From: a bacterium
GTDB lineage: Bacteria > Gemmatimonadota > Gemmatimonadetes > Longimicrobiales > RSA9
Length of the DNA: 64,000 bases
Direction of reading: 5' to 3'
NCBI GenBank assembly: GCA_003242735.1
Contig: QGVH01000008.1
Location: 1-64,000, forward strand
Part shown: positions 20,933 to 30,978 of the stretch, piece after piece
Position numbering within the stretch: position 1 is the first letter of the stretch
Layout of the letters: every line of letters starts with the position of its first letter
The notes under the pieces: model-generated
What the model saw: only the letters and a program-made list of their open reading frames with translations
What the model was told of the DNA's origin: nothing
Databases searched by the model: none
Program-made: the position numbers and the translations under genes

Positions 20933-23900
20933 TCACGCCGCCCGGGCACGCTCCGTGTCCAGCGCCTGGAGCGCACGGGTCAGCGTCTCGACCAGCGGCC
21001 GGCCGTCGGTGCGGCGGAGCACGATCGAGAGCGGCACGGCCCGCCGGACCTCGACCTCGAGCTGCTGGTCGTGGAACGCCGTCTGGAGCACGGCGAGTCG
21101 GGGCACCGCCTCCGGCCGGAAGTTGACGCGGGCCTCCCCGCCGCGCACCAGGATGCGCTCCACGCCCAGCCGGGCGCCCAGGAGGCGCAACGCGGCGCCG
21201 GCGAGCAGCCGCTCCACCTCCTCCGGCGGCGGGCCGAAGCGGTCGCGCAGCTCGGCGCGGAGCCCCTCCACCTCCTCGGGCCGCTCCATGCGCGACAGCC
21301 GACGGTACAGGTGCAGCTTCTGGGCGGAGTCCGGTACGTATGCATCCGGAAGGTACGCGGCGCCCTCCAGGGAGACCTCCGGCGCGGGGAACGTCTCGCG
21401 CGGCTGCTCGCGCAGACGACGCACCGTGTCCTCGAGCAGACGGGTGTAGGTCTCCAGGCCGACGGCGTGGACGAAGCCCGACTGCTCCGCGCCGAGGATG
21501 TTGCCTGCGCCCCTCAGCTCCAGGTCCTTCAGCGCAATGGCGTACCCGCTCCCCAGTTCCGTGAAGTGCTCCAGGATGCGGAGCCGGCGCTCCGCTTCGG
21601 GGTCGGCGTCGTCCGGCAGCAGCAGGTAGCAGTACGCGCGGTGGTGCGAGCGGCCCACGCGCCCGCGGAGCTGGTAGAGCTGGGCGAGACCGAACTGGTC
21701 CGCGCGATCCACGATGAGCGTGTTGGCCGTCGGCACGTCGAGCCCGTTCTCGATGATCGCGGTCGTGACCAGGATGTCCACCTCGCGGGAGAGGAAGCGA
21801 CGCATCGTCGCCTCAAGCTCCGCGGACGGGAGCCGGCCGTGTGCCACGGCCACGGTCGCATCCGGCACCAGCGAGCGGACGCGCTCGGCCACGGCGTGAA
21901 TGGTCTGGATCCGGTTGTGCACGAAGAAGACCTGGCCGCCGCGGTCCAGCTCGCGCCGCAGCGCATCCTGGATGATCTCGTCCACCCATGGCATGACGTG
22001 GGTGATGACGGGCATCCGGTCGCGCGGCGGCGTCTGGATCAGCGAGAGGTCACGCAGCCCGGCGAGAGACAGGTACAGCGTGCGCGGGATCGGCGTGGCC
22101 GTGAGCGAGAGCACGTCGAGGGTGTGCTTCAGCTCCTTGAAGCGCTCCTTCTGCTTGACGCCGAAGCGCTGCTCCTCGTCGACGATGAGCAGGCCGAGGT
22201 TCTTGAACACCACGTCCGGCTCGAGGAGCCGGTGAGTGCCGATGACGATGTCGATCTGCCCTTCGGCCAACGCGGCGAGGATGCGACGCTGCTCGCTCTC
22301 GGTGCGGAAGCGGGAGAGCGCCTCGATGCGCACGGGGTACGCCGCCAGGCGCTGGCGGAACGTGGCGAGATGCTGCTCGACCAGGACCGTGGTGGGGGCG
22401 AGGACCGCCACCTGCCGGCCGTCCTGCACGGCCTTGAACGCCGCACGGATGGCGACCTCGGTCTTGCCGAAGCCGACGTCGCCGCAGAGGAGCCTGTCCA
22501 TGGGGTGACGCGACTCCATGTCGCGCTTCACATCCGCGGTCGCCTGGCGCTGGTCCGGCGTGTCCTCGTACATGAAGCTGGACTCCATCTCCTTCTGCCA
22601 GCGCGTGTCCGGCGAGTACGGCGGCCGCTCGGCGAGCTGGCGCGCGGCGTAGAGCTCGAGGAGTTCCAGGGCCATCCGCTGGATGGCGCGCTCGGTCTTG
22701 CTGCGCAGCGTCTTCCACGCCTTGCCGCCGATCTTGTGCAGGCGGGGCGGCTCGGCGTCGTCGCGATCGGGAACCCAGCGTTCGATGAGGTCCAGGCGGT
22801 AGACCGGGACGCGCAGGATCTCGCCGCCGGCGTATTCGATGGCGAGCGCCTCGATCTCGGATTCTTCGCCGATGCCGCCGGGAACGGCGATCCGGACCCG
22901 CTCCAGGCCGAGGAAGCGGCCGATGCCGTGGTCCAGGTGCACGACGTAGTCGCCGGGCTTGAGCTGGGACAGGCTCTCGAGGGCGACGGCGCCGCGGAAC
23001 CGGCGGCCGCGGCGCACGTACCGCGTACGGCGGAAGATCTCGTGGTCGGTCAACACCCGGACCGGCGGATCCGCGCCTTCGAGCACGAACCCGGCAGCGA
23101 TGGTCTCGAGCGCGAGGGTGGTGCGCGGCGGCAGGCCGCCGTTCCCGCCGAGCAGCTCCTCCAGGCGCTCGAGCTGGCCGGTGTTGTCGCACAGGATGAG
23201 CGTGTCCTCGCCCCGGGCGGCGCCGGCGCGGAGCAGGGCGGAGAGACGCTCCATGTCCCGGTCGATGGGTTCGGCCGGGCGGATGTCGAAGCGCAGGTCG
23301 CCGTCGCCGGCGTTGATCCGCAGGCGGCCGAAGCCGGCGAGGCGTCGAGCCGCATCGTCCGGCGGCAGGAACAGCGCGTCGGGCGGCTCGGGATCGTCGC
23401 CGGCTTGGCGGGCCGCGCGATGGAGGTGCAGGACCTCGTTCCACGTGCGGCCGAACTCGCGCTGCGCGGCCTCGGGGTCCAGCTCCACCACGATGGCGTC
23501 CCGCGGCAGGACGTCGAGCAAGGAGCGGCGGACGACGGGAGCGTCCTCCCCGACCTGGGCGGAGCGGAGGTCCACCGGCAGGACCTCGACGCGATCGACC
23601 TCGCCGGTCGAACGCTGGTCCAGGATGTCGAACCGGCGGATGGAAACCACCTCGTCGCCCCAGAACTCGATGCGCACCGGGTCTGGGGAGCCGAAGCCGA
23701 AGAGGTCGACGATCCCGCCGCGCAGTGCGTACTCGCCCACGCCCTCGACCAGCGGCACACGGGTGAAGCCCATCCGCTCGAGCCGTGACGCCAGCTCGAG
23801 GGGTGGAACGGACTCGCCCACCGCGAGGGTGAGCCGGATCTCGGCGAGGCCGCTCGGGATCGGCGCGCGCTCCTGGAGCGCCCGCAGCGTCGTCACCAGG

Positions 23901-24259
23901 ATCCGTGCGCGCCCGGCCAGCAGCGCTTCCAGCGTTTCGACGCGCATGCCGCTGATCTCGAGGTGCGGCTCCTCGGGCTCGTACGGCAGCGTCTCCCGCT
24001 GGGGATAGAGCGCCGTGCGGCCGGTGCCGAGCAACGCGGTGAGATCTGCTTCCGCCGCCTCCGCGTCGGGCGGACTGGGAGCCACGACCACCCAGACCCG
24101 GTTGGGCATGTCCGCGGCCAGAGTGGCGACGAGCAGGGCAGGGGAGGAGCCCGGCAGGCCGGACAGGGCCACCGCACGCCCGGGCCCCGGCAAGTCCGCA
24201 GCGAGCCGCCGGTAGGCGGGCTGGCGCCGCATCGCGTCGAGCAGGATCGGGTGGGCCAC
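20933..24259 (-). CDS. mfd: Transcription-repair coupling factor
   Basis: Removes stalled RNA polymerase and recruits UvrA. The 1108-residue product has the UvrB-like N-terminal part ([20 protein letters not shown]), then the RNA-polymerase-interaction (CarD-like) domain ([20 protein letters not shown], about residues 430-500). Translocase domains show [20 protein letters not shown] (Walker A, about 590), [15 protein letters not shown] (about 696) and [22 protein letters not shown]-terminal TRCF domain ends the protein. The GTG start is 2 nt after the stop of the VWA gene, so it is translationally coupled to a MoxR-associated-type operon. Confidence 0.97.
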   Translation of the reverse strand: MAHPILLDAMRRQPAYRRLAADLPGPGRAVALSGLPGSSPALLVATLAADMPNRVWVVVAPSPPDAEAAEADLTALLGTGRTALYPQRETLPYEPEEPHLEISGMRVETLEALLAGRARILVTTLRALQERAPIPSGLAEIRLTLAVGESVPPLELASRLERMGFTRVPLVEGVGEYALRGGIVDLFGFGSPDPVRIEFWGDEVVSIRRFDILDQRSTGEVDRVEVLPVDLRSAQVGEDAPVVRRSLLDVLPRDAIVVELDPEAAQREFGRTWNEVLHLHRAARQAGDDPEPPDALFLPPDDAARRLAGFGRLRINAGDGDLRFDIRPAEPIDRDMERLSALLRAGAARGEDTLILCDNTGQLERLEELLGGNGGLPPRTTLALETIAAGFVLEGADPPVRVLTDHEIFRRTRYVRRGRRFRGAVALESLSQLKPGDYVVHLDHGIGRFLGLERVRIAVPGGIGEESEIEALAIEYAGGEILRVPVYRLDLIERWVPDRDDAEPPRLHKIGGKAWKTLRSKTERAIQRMALELLELYAARQLAERPPYSPDTRWQKEMESSFMYEDTPDQRQATADVKRDMESRHPMDRLLCGDVGFGKTEVAIRAAFKAVQDGRQVAVLAPTTVLVEQHLATFRQRLAAYPVRIEALSRFRTESEQRRILAALAEGQIDIVIGTHRLLEPDVVFKNLGLLIVDEEQRFGVKQKERFKELKHTLDVLSLTATPIPRTLYLSLAGLRDLSLIQTPPRDRMPVITHVMPWVDEIIQDALRRELDRGGQVFFVHNRIQTIHAVAERVRSLVPDATVAVAHGRLPSAELEATMRRFLSREVDILVTTAIIENGLDVPTANTLIVDRADQFGLAQLYQLRGRVGRSHHRAYCYLLLPDDADPEAERRLRILEHFTELGSGYAIALKDLELRGAGNILGAEQSGFVHAVGLETYTRLLEDTVRRLREQPRETFPAPEVSLEGAAYLPDAYVPDSAQKLHLYRRLSRMERPEEVEGLRAELRDRFGPPPEEVERLLAGAALRLLGARLGVERILVRGGEARVNFRPEAVPRLAVLQTAFHDQQLEVEVRRAVPLSIVLRRTDGRPLVETLTRALQALDTERARAA

Positions 24260-24261
24260 GG

Positions 24262-26352
24262 TCAGTTCGCGCCGGAACGACGGTGGTCGGAGACGGCGGT
24301 CCCCGCGGCCGCGGGCGCGGCGTGTCCGGCCGGGACCTTCTCGTCGCCCCGCGGCACGGGCCTGGTCGCGGCTTGCCCGGCGGGACGCGCGGCGCGGGCC
24401 CGGCCGGCAGCGGCCACGAGCCCCTCGACGAGCAGGAGCGCCAGGGCGAGCAGCAAGAGCGGGCGCCAGACCTCACGGCCGAGGCGCCGGTGGTAGATCA
24501 GGCGCAGCCAGTCGTCGGCATCATCCGTGACGCGGACCCGCCAGCCATCGAGCATCGCGGTGAGCTGCCGGCGGTCGAGCCTCGCCAGGTCCGACTCGAT
24601 CGCCGGCGGGTTCACGGCGAAGGCGTCCACCAGCCGGTCTCCGGCCAGGACGCGGTAGACGCCTGGCTGCGCGGGCGCTCGGTAGCGAGACCCGCCTTCG
24701 ACGGGGTCGCGGACGCCGTCCGGCCGCTCCACGGCGTCGGCCAGGGACGGCAGCACCACCGGCTCTCCCGGGGCCACGTGGCTGCGCGCCGGCTCCGCCG
24801 CGGCCCACGCGCCCAGCATCCGGTCGAGCAGCGGCAGCATGGCGGCGGAGGAGGGGAGCGTGCTCGCCTCCAGGGTCAGCGGCGAGGCGAGGAGCACGTA
24901 GCGGCCTTTGGTGCCGGGGAGCTCGCCCCGCACGGCCCACGTCGAGCCGTCCCGCAGGCGGAGCAGCGTCGAGTCCAGCGCCGCGGGTGCGGCCCCGTCC
25001 CCGCCGGCCGAGGGCGTCGGGCCGGTCCGCTCGAGCCGGTACACCTGCTGGAGGCGCACGTCCTCGAGGGCCCGGAGCAGCTCGTCGCCCTCCTCGACGG
25101 GCGCGAACCGGGCCTCGCCCGCGCCCTCGACCCGCGCGTAGCGCCACGGGATGCCCGCCTGCGCGAGCCGGTTGTTCACCGCCGGGAGCTCCAGCGGCGA
25201 CGTCGGCGGCAGGACCACGACGGTGCGCTCGCTGCGCACCGCGTCCGCTCCGATCGCGGCCGGCGCGATCACGATGTCCGCGGCGCCCGACCCCGCGCCC
25301 CGGCCCTCGAGCCGGATCCGGCCGGCGTTCGCCAGCACCGCCAGCGCTTCGTCCACGAACGGCAGCGGCTGGGTCGTGCGGACCACGGGCGGCGGCTCGA
25401 CGCGCAGGACGAAGTAGCGCCGGTCATCGCCGCGCAGCGCGTCCGGGTCGATCTCGACCCACCCCGACACGATGCCGGCGCTCCGCGCGGGCAGCGGGAT
25501 CTGGGCGGTCCCGGGCACGGCCGCGTGGTCGGCGGCCGTCATGCGCCCATCCAGCGCCAGTCGGACGACGACCGAGTCCTCCTCCGCCCGGCTGCCCGCG
25601 ATCTCCACGCTGATCATGGAGCGCTCGCCGGCACGGGGCGCCAGCCCACCCCCGATCTCGACGGCCGCGATGGCGGCGTTGGCCGGCGGCTCGCCTCCCG
25701 GCGCCCAAACCATGACGGGCGGCGCATCCGTTCCCGCCGCGGGCGCGGTGCCCGGGAACGCCGAAGCCTGGAGGTCCGTCAGCACATGGATCTCCGCCGC
25801 ACGCCCCTCGGCGCCGGCGGCGAGGAGGGCCCGTGCGCGGGCGAGGGCGCCGTTGAGGTCGGCGGCCGCGGAGGCCACCTCCGTTTCGCGGACCCGCTGC
25901 GCCGTGGCTGCGGCATCGCCCGGCACCGCCGCCTCCCACGGCGTCGCCGCGCGGATCAGCCAGAACCGGTCGTCCGGGCCGGCGCGCTCGAGCGTCTCCA
26001 GCGCGCGGTCCTTCAACGCGTCCAGCACCCGCCGCTCGCCCATCACCAGACCGGTGCTGAGCGAGTTGTCCAAGATGATCACCACCGCCGTCGGCTCGTG
26101 GCCACCACCGCCGTGGCGGAAGAACGGCCGGGCGGCGGCGAGCGCCAGCAAGAGCAGCATTGCCACGCGCAGCGCGAGCAGCAGGAGCTGCCGCAGCTTG
26201 ATGCGGCGCGCGTGCTCCTTCTCCGCGCGGCGCAGGTAGCGCAGTGCGGGAAACACCACCCGCGGGCCCTGTTGACGCTGGAACAGGTGCAGAAGCAGGG
26301 GCACCGCGGCGGTGAGGCCCAGTAGCAGCAGCAACGGGCTCAGGAATCCCAT
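24262..26352 (-). CDS. BatA/VWA-type membrane protein (aerotolerance regulator family)
   Basis: A 696-residue inner-membrane protein. The N-terminal BatA domain has two TM segments around HLFQRQQGPRVVFPALRYLR. A von Willebrand A-like domain begins at VVIILDNSLSTG (MIDAS-like DxSxS, about residues 88-100). A large Ala/Gly-rich extracytoplasmic region follows, then a C-terminal TM (WRPLLLLALALLLVEGLVAA) and a low-complexity tail. Such proteins occur with MoxR ATPases and DUF58 proteins. Here the DUF58 gene is directly upstream with an ATGA overlap, but no MoxR gene is adjacent. The substrate is unknown. Confidence 0.86.
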   Translation of the reverse strand: MGFLSPLLLLLGLTAAVPLLLHLFQRQQGPRVVFPALRYLRRAEKEHARRIKLRQLLLLALRVAMLLLLALAAARPFFRHGGGGHEPTAVVIILDNSLSTGLVMGERRVLDALKDRALETLERAGPDDRFWLIRAATPWEAAVPGDAAATAQRVRETEVASAAADLNGALARARALLAAGAEGRAAEIHVLTDLQASAFPGTAPAAGTDAPPVMVWAPGGEPPANAAIAAVEIGGGLAPRAGERSMISVEIAGSRAEEDSVVVRLALDGRMTAADHAAVPGTAQIPLPARSAGIVSGWVEIDPDALRGDDRRYFVLRVEPPPVVRTTQPLPFVDEALAVLANAGRIRLEGRGAGSGAADIVIAPAAIGADAVRSERTVVVLPPTSPLELPAVNNRLAQAGIPWRYARVEGAGEARFAPVEEGDELLRALEDVRLQQVYRLERTGPTPSAGGDGAAPAALDSTLLRLRDGSTWAVRGELPGTKGRYVLLASPLTLEASTLPSSAAMLPLLDRMLGAWAAAEPARSHVAPGEPVVLPSLADAVERPDGVRDPVEGGSRYRAPAQPGVYRVLAGDRLVDAFAVNPPAIESDLARLDRRQLTAMLDGWRVRVTDDADDWLRLIYHRRLGREVWRPLLLLALALLLVEGLVAAAGRARAARPAGQAATRPVPRGDEKVPAGHAAPAAAGTAVSDHRRSGAN

Positions 26353-27284
26353 CAGCCCAGCCGTTCACGCTTGCGGAGATAGGCGCGCAGCGCGCGCGCC
26401 ATCGCCTGGTCCGTCTCGATCAGGGTGTAATCCACGCCGTGGGGCTCGAGCGCCTGGCGCCACTCCTCGAGCGCACGCTCCACGGCTGCCCGGTATTCGG
26501 CACGCAGGTCCGCCACACTGACGGGGACCTCGTCGCCCGTCTCCGGATCCACGAAGCGCGCGTCCCCCACCGCGGGCAGCTCCCGCTCCCCGGGGTCCAG
26601 CAGATGGAACACCAGCACCTCGTGGCCGCGGTGCCGCAGGAAGCGGAGCGCGAGCCGGGTCGAATCCGGGTCCACCAGCAAATCCGAGAAGAGGATGACC
26701 AGCCCGCGCCGGCGCAGGCGGCCGGCGATGTCGCGGAGCGCCGTCCCGGCCTCCGTGCGGCCGCTCGCCTCCAGGGGCACGAGGGCTTCCAGCACCTCCT
26801 GCCAGTGCCGACGACCGCCCCGCGGCGTGATGTGGGCGCGGATCCGCTCGTCGAAGGCGACCAGCCCCACCGAGTCCCCCTGACGCAGCAGCAGCAGAGC
26901 GAGACTCGCCGCGAGCAGCTTCGCGTACCACAGCTTGCTCGGGAGCTGGCCCGGTGCCGAGGACCACGCCATCGACGCACTCGCGTCCACGAGCAGGTAC
27001 GCGCGGAGGTTCGTCTCCTCCTCGAACTGCTTGATGTAGAACCGGTCCGAGCGACCGTACATGCGCCAGTCGATGTAGCGCAGGTCGTCGCCGGGCTGGT
27101 ACATCCGGTGCTCGGCGAACTCGACGGAGAAACCGCGGTGCGGCGAGCGGTGTAACCCGGCCAGGAACCCCTCGACCACGTTGCGCGCGACGAATTCGAG
27201 GCCGCCGAGCGCGGCCAGCTCGCGGGGGTCCAGGAGATCCGGGCGGCGCTGCCGTCCGATGGGTTTGACCGGGTTTCCGCTCAT
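26352..27284 (-). CDS. DUF58 domain protein (VWA-like, MoxR-associated family)
   Basis: A 310-residue cytoplasmic protein of the DUF58 family. The core motif YQPGDDLRYIDWRMYGRSDR is followed by FYIKQFEEE and the VWA-like LLVDASASMAW (about residues 110-120). GLVILFSDLLVDPDS forms another strand-loop of the fold. The ATG at 27284 is the first codon after a predicted promoter. There is no ribosome-binding site, so a leaderless transcript is likely. It is the first gene of the DUF58-BatA-mfd unit. Confidence 0.9.
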   Translation of the reverse strand: MSGNPVKPIGRQRRPDLLDPRELAALGGLEFVARNVVEGFLAGLHRSPHRGFSVEFAEHRMYQPGDDLRYIDWRMYGRSDRFYIKQFEEETNLRAYLLVDASASMAWSSAPGQLPSKLWYAKLLAASLALLLLRQGDSVGLVAFDERIRAHITPRGGRRHWQEVLEALVPLEASGRTEAGTALRDIAGRLRRRGLVILFSDLLVDPDSTRLALRFLRHRGHEVLVFHLLDPGERELPAVGDARFVDPETGDEVPVSVADLRAEYRAAVERALEEWRQALEPHGVDYTLIETDQAMARALRAYLRKRERLG

Positions 27285-27294
27285 AAAACACAAC

Positions 27295-27323
27295 AACTTA
27301 GCGGCGCTGTGCGCCGGGGTCAA
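27295..27323 (-). promoter_or_regulatory. Promoter giving a leaderless DUF58 mRNA
   Basis: On the minus strand TTGACC (27323-27318) is followed after 17 bp by TAAGTT (27300-27295). The start point is expected between 27289 and 27284, within 0-5 nt of the ATG. Confidence 0.5.
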
Positions 27324-27522
27324 TCACGCTCCCGGGCGCCGCGACATCGCGGGGCACGCGGGCGCTGCGGGTCTGGGCTCACTACACCGGGGAGCGCTCG
27401 AGGATCGCCGCCCGTGGTGCCGCGGCCCGCGGCGCGCTATCTTGGGCGTGGCTCGCCCGCCCGAGCCGGCTCGCCGGCGCAAGGGGCGGGCCGCAACGAA
27501 CCGTGAGCGGGGAGAGACGGCG

Positions 27523-29058
27523 ATGAACGTACGGTTGCTGGCGCTGCTGCTGGTGGTGATGGCCTGCACGGGGCAGGGGGCTGCGCCGCCGGCCGGCGCC
27601 CAGACCGCGACGCGGGCGAAGGATCTCGCTGCCGCGGCGGCGACGATCACGGCCGAGGACATGCGGTCGCGGATCGCGTACCTGGCGAGCGACGAGCTGG
27701 GAGGGCGGGACACGCCGAGCCCCGGCCTGGAGCTGGCTGCGGAGTACCTGGCTCGCGAGTTCGCGGCGGCGGGACTGGAGCCGGTGCCGGGCGGCGAAGG
27801 CTTCATCCACCGCTACCCGCTCAACATCCGGATGGTGGACACGGCGCAGGTCGAGCTGGCGGTGGAGCGGGGCGGGAAGCGCGAGACGCTGGCCTTCGGC
27901 AGCGAGTTCGCCGCGGCGCCGGGCGCGCGGGCGGAGGTCAGCGGGGGGGCGGTGTACCGCGCGCTGACCAGTCTGGCGTCGGAGCGCGGGGACGAGGCGC
28001 TGCGCGGCCGGGTCGTGGTGACCGAGCTGGAGGGCACGCCCGGCCGCGAGTGGGCCGGCAACCTCCGGGCGGCGCACAGCGCCGCGGAGAACAGAGGCGC
28101 CGCGGCCATCGTGTTCGTCCTGGACCCCGCCCTGGGGCCGGATGACGTGCGGCAGCTGGCGCGCGCCTTCGCCCGGGTCCGGGGTGCGCCGGCCGGCGTG
28201 CCCGCGTTCTACGTGACGCGGGAGGCGGCAGAGCGTGCGTTCGGCGCCTCGGGGCGCACGCTCGCGGAAGCACTCGCCGCGGATGGCGGCGCGACGGTGG
28301 CCGGGCGGGTCCCGGTCCACGACCCGGGGATCCGGGCGCCCAACGTCGTGGCGCTGCTGCGGGGCAGCGACCCCGTGCTGCGCGACACGTACGTGGTCTT
28401 CAGCGCGCACATGGACCACGTGGGGATCGGCGCGCCGGACGCCTCGGGCGATTCGATCTACAACGGCGCAGACGACAACGCCTCGGGGACCGCGGCGCTG
28501 CTGGAGGTGGCGCAGGCGTTCGCAGCGCTCGAAGAGCGGCCCGCGCGCTCCCTCATCTTCCTGGCCGTGAGCGGAGAGGAGAAGGGACTGCTCGGGTCCC
28601 GGGCGTTCACCGACGACCCGCCGGTGCCGATCGGGAGCATCGTCGCGAACATCAACATGGACATGATCGGGCGCAACTCGCCCGACTCCATCGTGGCGAT
28701 CGGGCTGGACTATTCGAGCCTCGGCCCGCTCACCCAGGAGGTCGCGCGCACGTACGCGGATGATGTACGTTTGACCGTGGCGCCCGACCTGTGGCCCGAG
28801 GAGCGGCTCTTCTTCCGCAGCGACCACTTCAACTTCGCGGCGAAGGAGATCCCGGCGATCTTCTTCTTCGCGGGGCTGCACGAGGATTACCACCGGGCGT
28901 CCGACCACGCGGAGAAGATCGACGCGGACAAGGCAGCCCGGGTTGCGCGGCTCGTGTTCTACCTGGGTCACCGGATCGCGAGCGACCCGGAGCCGCCGCA
29001 GTGGACGGAGCAGGGGCTCGCCGAGGTCCGCGCGCTGACGAGTGGGCGCAGACGTTGA
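27523..29058 (+). CDS. M28 family zinc aminopeptidase with PA domain insertion
   Basis: A secreted metallopeptidase of 511 residues. The signal region (LLALLLVVMACTGQGAAPPA) contains a Cys, but the residue before the small one is Met, so lipidation is uncertain. A protease-associated domain sits at about residues 130-240. The M28 catalytic core follows. Zinc ligands are in VVFSAHMDHVGIG and YNGADDNASGTAALLEVAQA, the catalytic Glu is in VSGEEKGLLGSR, and later ligands are in NINMDMIGRNS and RSDHFNFAAKEIPAIFFFAG. GGGGAGAG precedes the ATG. A TATCTT box at 27438-27443 is a likely -10, without a clear -35. Confidence 0.93.
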   Translation: MNVRLLALLLVVMACTGQGAAPPAGAQTATRAKDLAAAAATITAEDMRSRIAYLASDELGGRDTPSPGLELAAEYLAREFAAAGLEPVPGGEGFIHRYPLNIRMVDTAQVELAVERGGKRETLAFGSEFAAAPGARAEVSGGAVYRALTSLASERGDEALRGRVVVTELEGTPGREWAGNLRAAHSAAENRGAAAIVFVLDPALGPDDVRQLARAFARVRGAPAGVPAFYVTREAAERAFGASGRTLAEALAADGGATVAGRVPVHDPGIRAPNVVALLRGSDPVLRDTYVVFSAHMDHVGIGAPDASGDSIYNGADDNASGTAALLEVAQAFAALEERPARSLIFLAVSGEEKGLLGSRAFTDDPPVPIGSIVANINMDMIGRNSPDSIVAIGLDYSSLGPLTQEVARTYADDVRLTVAPDLWPEERLFFRSDHFNFAAKEIPAIFFFAGLHEDYHRASDHAEKIDADKAARVARLVFYLGHRIASDPEPPQWTEQGLAEVRALTSGRRR

Positions 29059-29094
29059 TGGGCTGGACCCGAACGAGAGGGGAGGCGTGAACGA

Positions 29095-29274
29095 ATGAGC
29101 CGGTTCATCCTGCTTTGTGGCGCGATCGCAGCGGTGTCGGTGGCGTACTTCTTCGGCCACTGGCTCGCCGCACGGAACACCGGCGCGCTCATGCTGGCCG
29201 TCGGGATGGCGGTCGCCGCGGCGATCCTGATCGCGCTCCACACGCGGCTGGCGTCGCCGGACGCGGACGCGTAG
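29095..29274 (+). CDS. Small two-helix membrane protein (59 aa)
   Basis: Read directly from the sequence: 59 residues starting MSRFILLCGAIAAVSVAYFF and ending HTRLASPDADA. It has two hydrophobic segments (about 4-22 and 31-48) joined by a short loop with His-Trp and Arg-Asn. AGGGGAGG lies 9 nt before the ATG, which strongly supports translation. It begins 36 nt after the M28 stop and may be co-expressed. Function is unknown. Confidence 0.68.
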   Translation: MSRFILLCGAIAAVSVAYFFGHWLAARNTGALMLAVGMAVAAAILIALHTRLASPDADA

Positions 29275-29330
29275 GCGCCTCTGGCCCGGCCGCCGTACGG
29301 GCAGGGTCGGGCGACGATGGCTGTCGCGTC

Positions 29331-29364
29331 CAGCGGGCGGGTCCCTGGTCGGGCCCGCCCGCTG
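29331..29364. terminator. 11-bp hairpin between convergent genes
   Basis: CAGCGGGCGGG and CCCGCCCGCTG pair perfectly with a 12-nt loop. CGTTGT follows on the plus strand. It lies between the stops of the small membrane protein and the outer-membrane protein gene. Confidence 0.6.
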
Positions 29365-29369
29365 CGTTG

Positions 29370-30758
29370 TCAGGAGCGTCGGTTCCGGCGGGGCGGGGGC
29401 GGGGCCTTGCGGACGTCGAGGCCGACGAGGAGCGTGTAACCGGTGGTCTGCGCCAGCCTGTCGGGGAAGCCGATGCCAACGTCGAGTCCCGGAGCGGCGT
29501 CAGCCTCGCCCCCGCTGGCGCGGACCGCCGCGAGCGTGAGCTGGGCCGCGCCCATCGAGACGCTCGAACCGATGGCGACGGCGGTCGCGCCGGACAGGGA
29601 CGTGGCGACGCCGCCGCGTACGCGCAGGGACGGCCACAGCCGCTGTTCCGCGCCCGCGGCCAGGTACATCGGCCAGCCCGCGTGGAGCCGGCCGCTGCCC
29701 GCCGTCTGGCTGAACGTGACGCCGACCGCCGTCCCGCCGAACTCGTAGGCCGTGCCCAGCCGGACGATCCGCGGCGGCATGGCGCCCTGGAGGATCGTGT
29801 TGGCGAGCGCATCCGCTTCGGGCGGACCGAGTTCGGGAACGTAGGGGCGCGGCTCGAACCGGTCGGCGAAATCGGCGGGCTCCATGTCCGCGAGCTCGGC
29901 GTCCGTGAATTCGCCGCCCCGGACCTCGAGCCGGCCCCGCCACGTCATGGTCTGGACGAGGTTCTCGACGGAGAGGCCCACGGTCAGGCCGCGTAGCGGC
30001 TGGGCCGCGAGGCCTACGTCGAAGCCGAATCCGTAGCCCGTCGGGCCGCCCATGGCGAGCATGGTGATCTTCACATCCAGGTTCTCCAGGTCCAGAACGG
30101 GATCGTAGATCCTGCCCTCCCGGAGGCCGTGCCCCACCACGGCCCGGGCCGCCACGCCGACGCTCGCGGGCACAGACAGGAACGACACCGGATGGCCGTA
30201 GGCGACCACCGCCCGGCTCAGCACGGCGCCGCGGAACGCGGTGCCGTCGACCCGGTAGTCCCCGATCCGCTCCACGTCCAGCCGACCCTCTTGCCGGGCC
30301 TCCAGGTACATGTCCACCATGCCCCGCGTCGCGTGGACGTCCACCAGCGCCGTGCTCGAGACACCGAACGCCAGGCGCCCGACGCTGGCCCCGAACCACG
30401 GCACGTGGACATCGCCCCGGAAGTCCAGCCCCGCGTTCGGCACCAGGTCCAGGAACGCCCGCCGGTCGGATTCGCTCAGGTCGGACCGCAAGAGCATCCG
30501 CAGCTCGCCCAGCGGCGGCCCCCCCGCCGCCCCCATCAGCGCGAGGTTCGGCACCGCGACCGACCACGGCGGCTGACCCGGCAACCCCAGATTCGCCGGG
30601 TTCCAGTCCGCCGCCTCGTGCCCCCGGGCCAGCGCGACGAACGCGCCGGCGAACCCTGCCGCGCGCGGCGTGGTCGCGACCTGCGCCGCCGCCGGGGCGA
30701 CCGTGAACCAGACCAGCGCGAACAACGGGAGAAAGACGGGAATTCGCGGATAGGGCAT
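29370..30758 (-). CDS. Outer-membrane protein, TraF/PorV-like (OmpP1/FadL-type barrel)
   Basis: A 462-residue secreted protein with a signal peptide (FLPLFALVWFTVAPAAAQ). The mature N-terminus, TTPRAAGFAGAFVALARGHE followed by AADWNPANLG, is typical of outer-membrane barrels of the TraF/PorV/FadL-like group. In that group a plug-like region precedes repeated beta strands. Later strands alternate hydrophobic and polar residues (YGFGFDVGLAAQPLRGLTVG, GYTLLVGLDVRK). No enzymatic motif is visible. The ATG at 30758 has GGAG 8 nt upstream. The tail is basic and Pro-rich. A good promoter lies at 30837-30865. Confidence 0.78.
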   Translation of the reverse strand: MPYPRIPVFLPLFALVWFTVAPAAAQVATTPRAAGFAGAFVALARGHEAADWNPANLGLPGQPPWSVAVPNLALMGAAGGPPLGELRMLLRSDLSESDRRAFLDLVPNAGLDFRGDVHVPWFGASVGRLAFGVSSTALVDVHATRGMVDMYLEARQEGRLDVERIGDYRVDGTAFRGAVLSRAVVAYGHPVSFLSVPASVGVAARAVVGHGLREGRIYDPVLDLENLDVKITMLAMGGPTGYGFGFDVGLAAQPLRGLTVGLSVENLVQTMTWRGRLEVRGGEFTDAELADMEPADFADRFEPRPYVPELGPPEADALANTILQGAMPPRIVRLGTAYEFGGTAVGVTFSQTAGSGRLHAGWPMYLAAGAEQRLWPSLRVRGGVATSLSGATAVAIGSSVSMGAAQLTLAAVRASGGEADAAPGLDVGIGFPDRLAQTTGYTLLVGLDVRKAPPPPRRNRRS

Positions 30759-30836
30759 CACCGGGTCTCCCACAACGCGAGGAAAGGCGAGTCAGACGGA
30801 ATGCGATGGGAACCCGGGGAGGAATGCGCGTCCAAG

Positions 30837-30865
30837 AAGATAGTGACGGAGCCATCCGCGGTCAA
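30837..30865 (-). promoter_or_regulatory. Promoter of the outer-membrane protein gene
   Basis: On the minus strand TTGACC (30865-30860) and TATCTT (30842-30837) are separated by 17 bp. The predicted leader is about 72 nt. Confidence 0.6.
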
Positions 30866-30907
30866 TTCATCGCCTCGAAAAAGCCCGGAAAAACGAGGGA
30901 TCGCTGA

Positions 30908-30936
30908 TTGATTCCGCCCATCCGCGGGGTTAGATT
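30908..30936 (+). promoter_or_regulatory. Promoter of lepA
   Basis: TTGATT (30908-30913) and TAGATT (30931-30936) are separated by 17 bp. The predicted start is near 30943, so the leader is about 36 nt. It contains a 9-codon ORF (30959-30988) that overlaps the lepA start. Confidence 0.55.
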
Positions 30937-30978
30937 CCAGGCGAGATCGCAGGACGAGATGACAGGGATTCCGGACGC

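Noticed and set aside
21071..23788. A 905-codon plus-strand frame inside mfd
   Set aside because: It is an antisense shadow of mfd, with no family features and no ribosome site.
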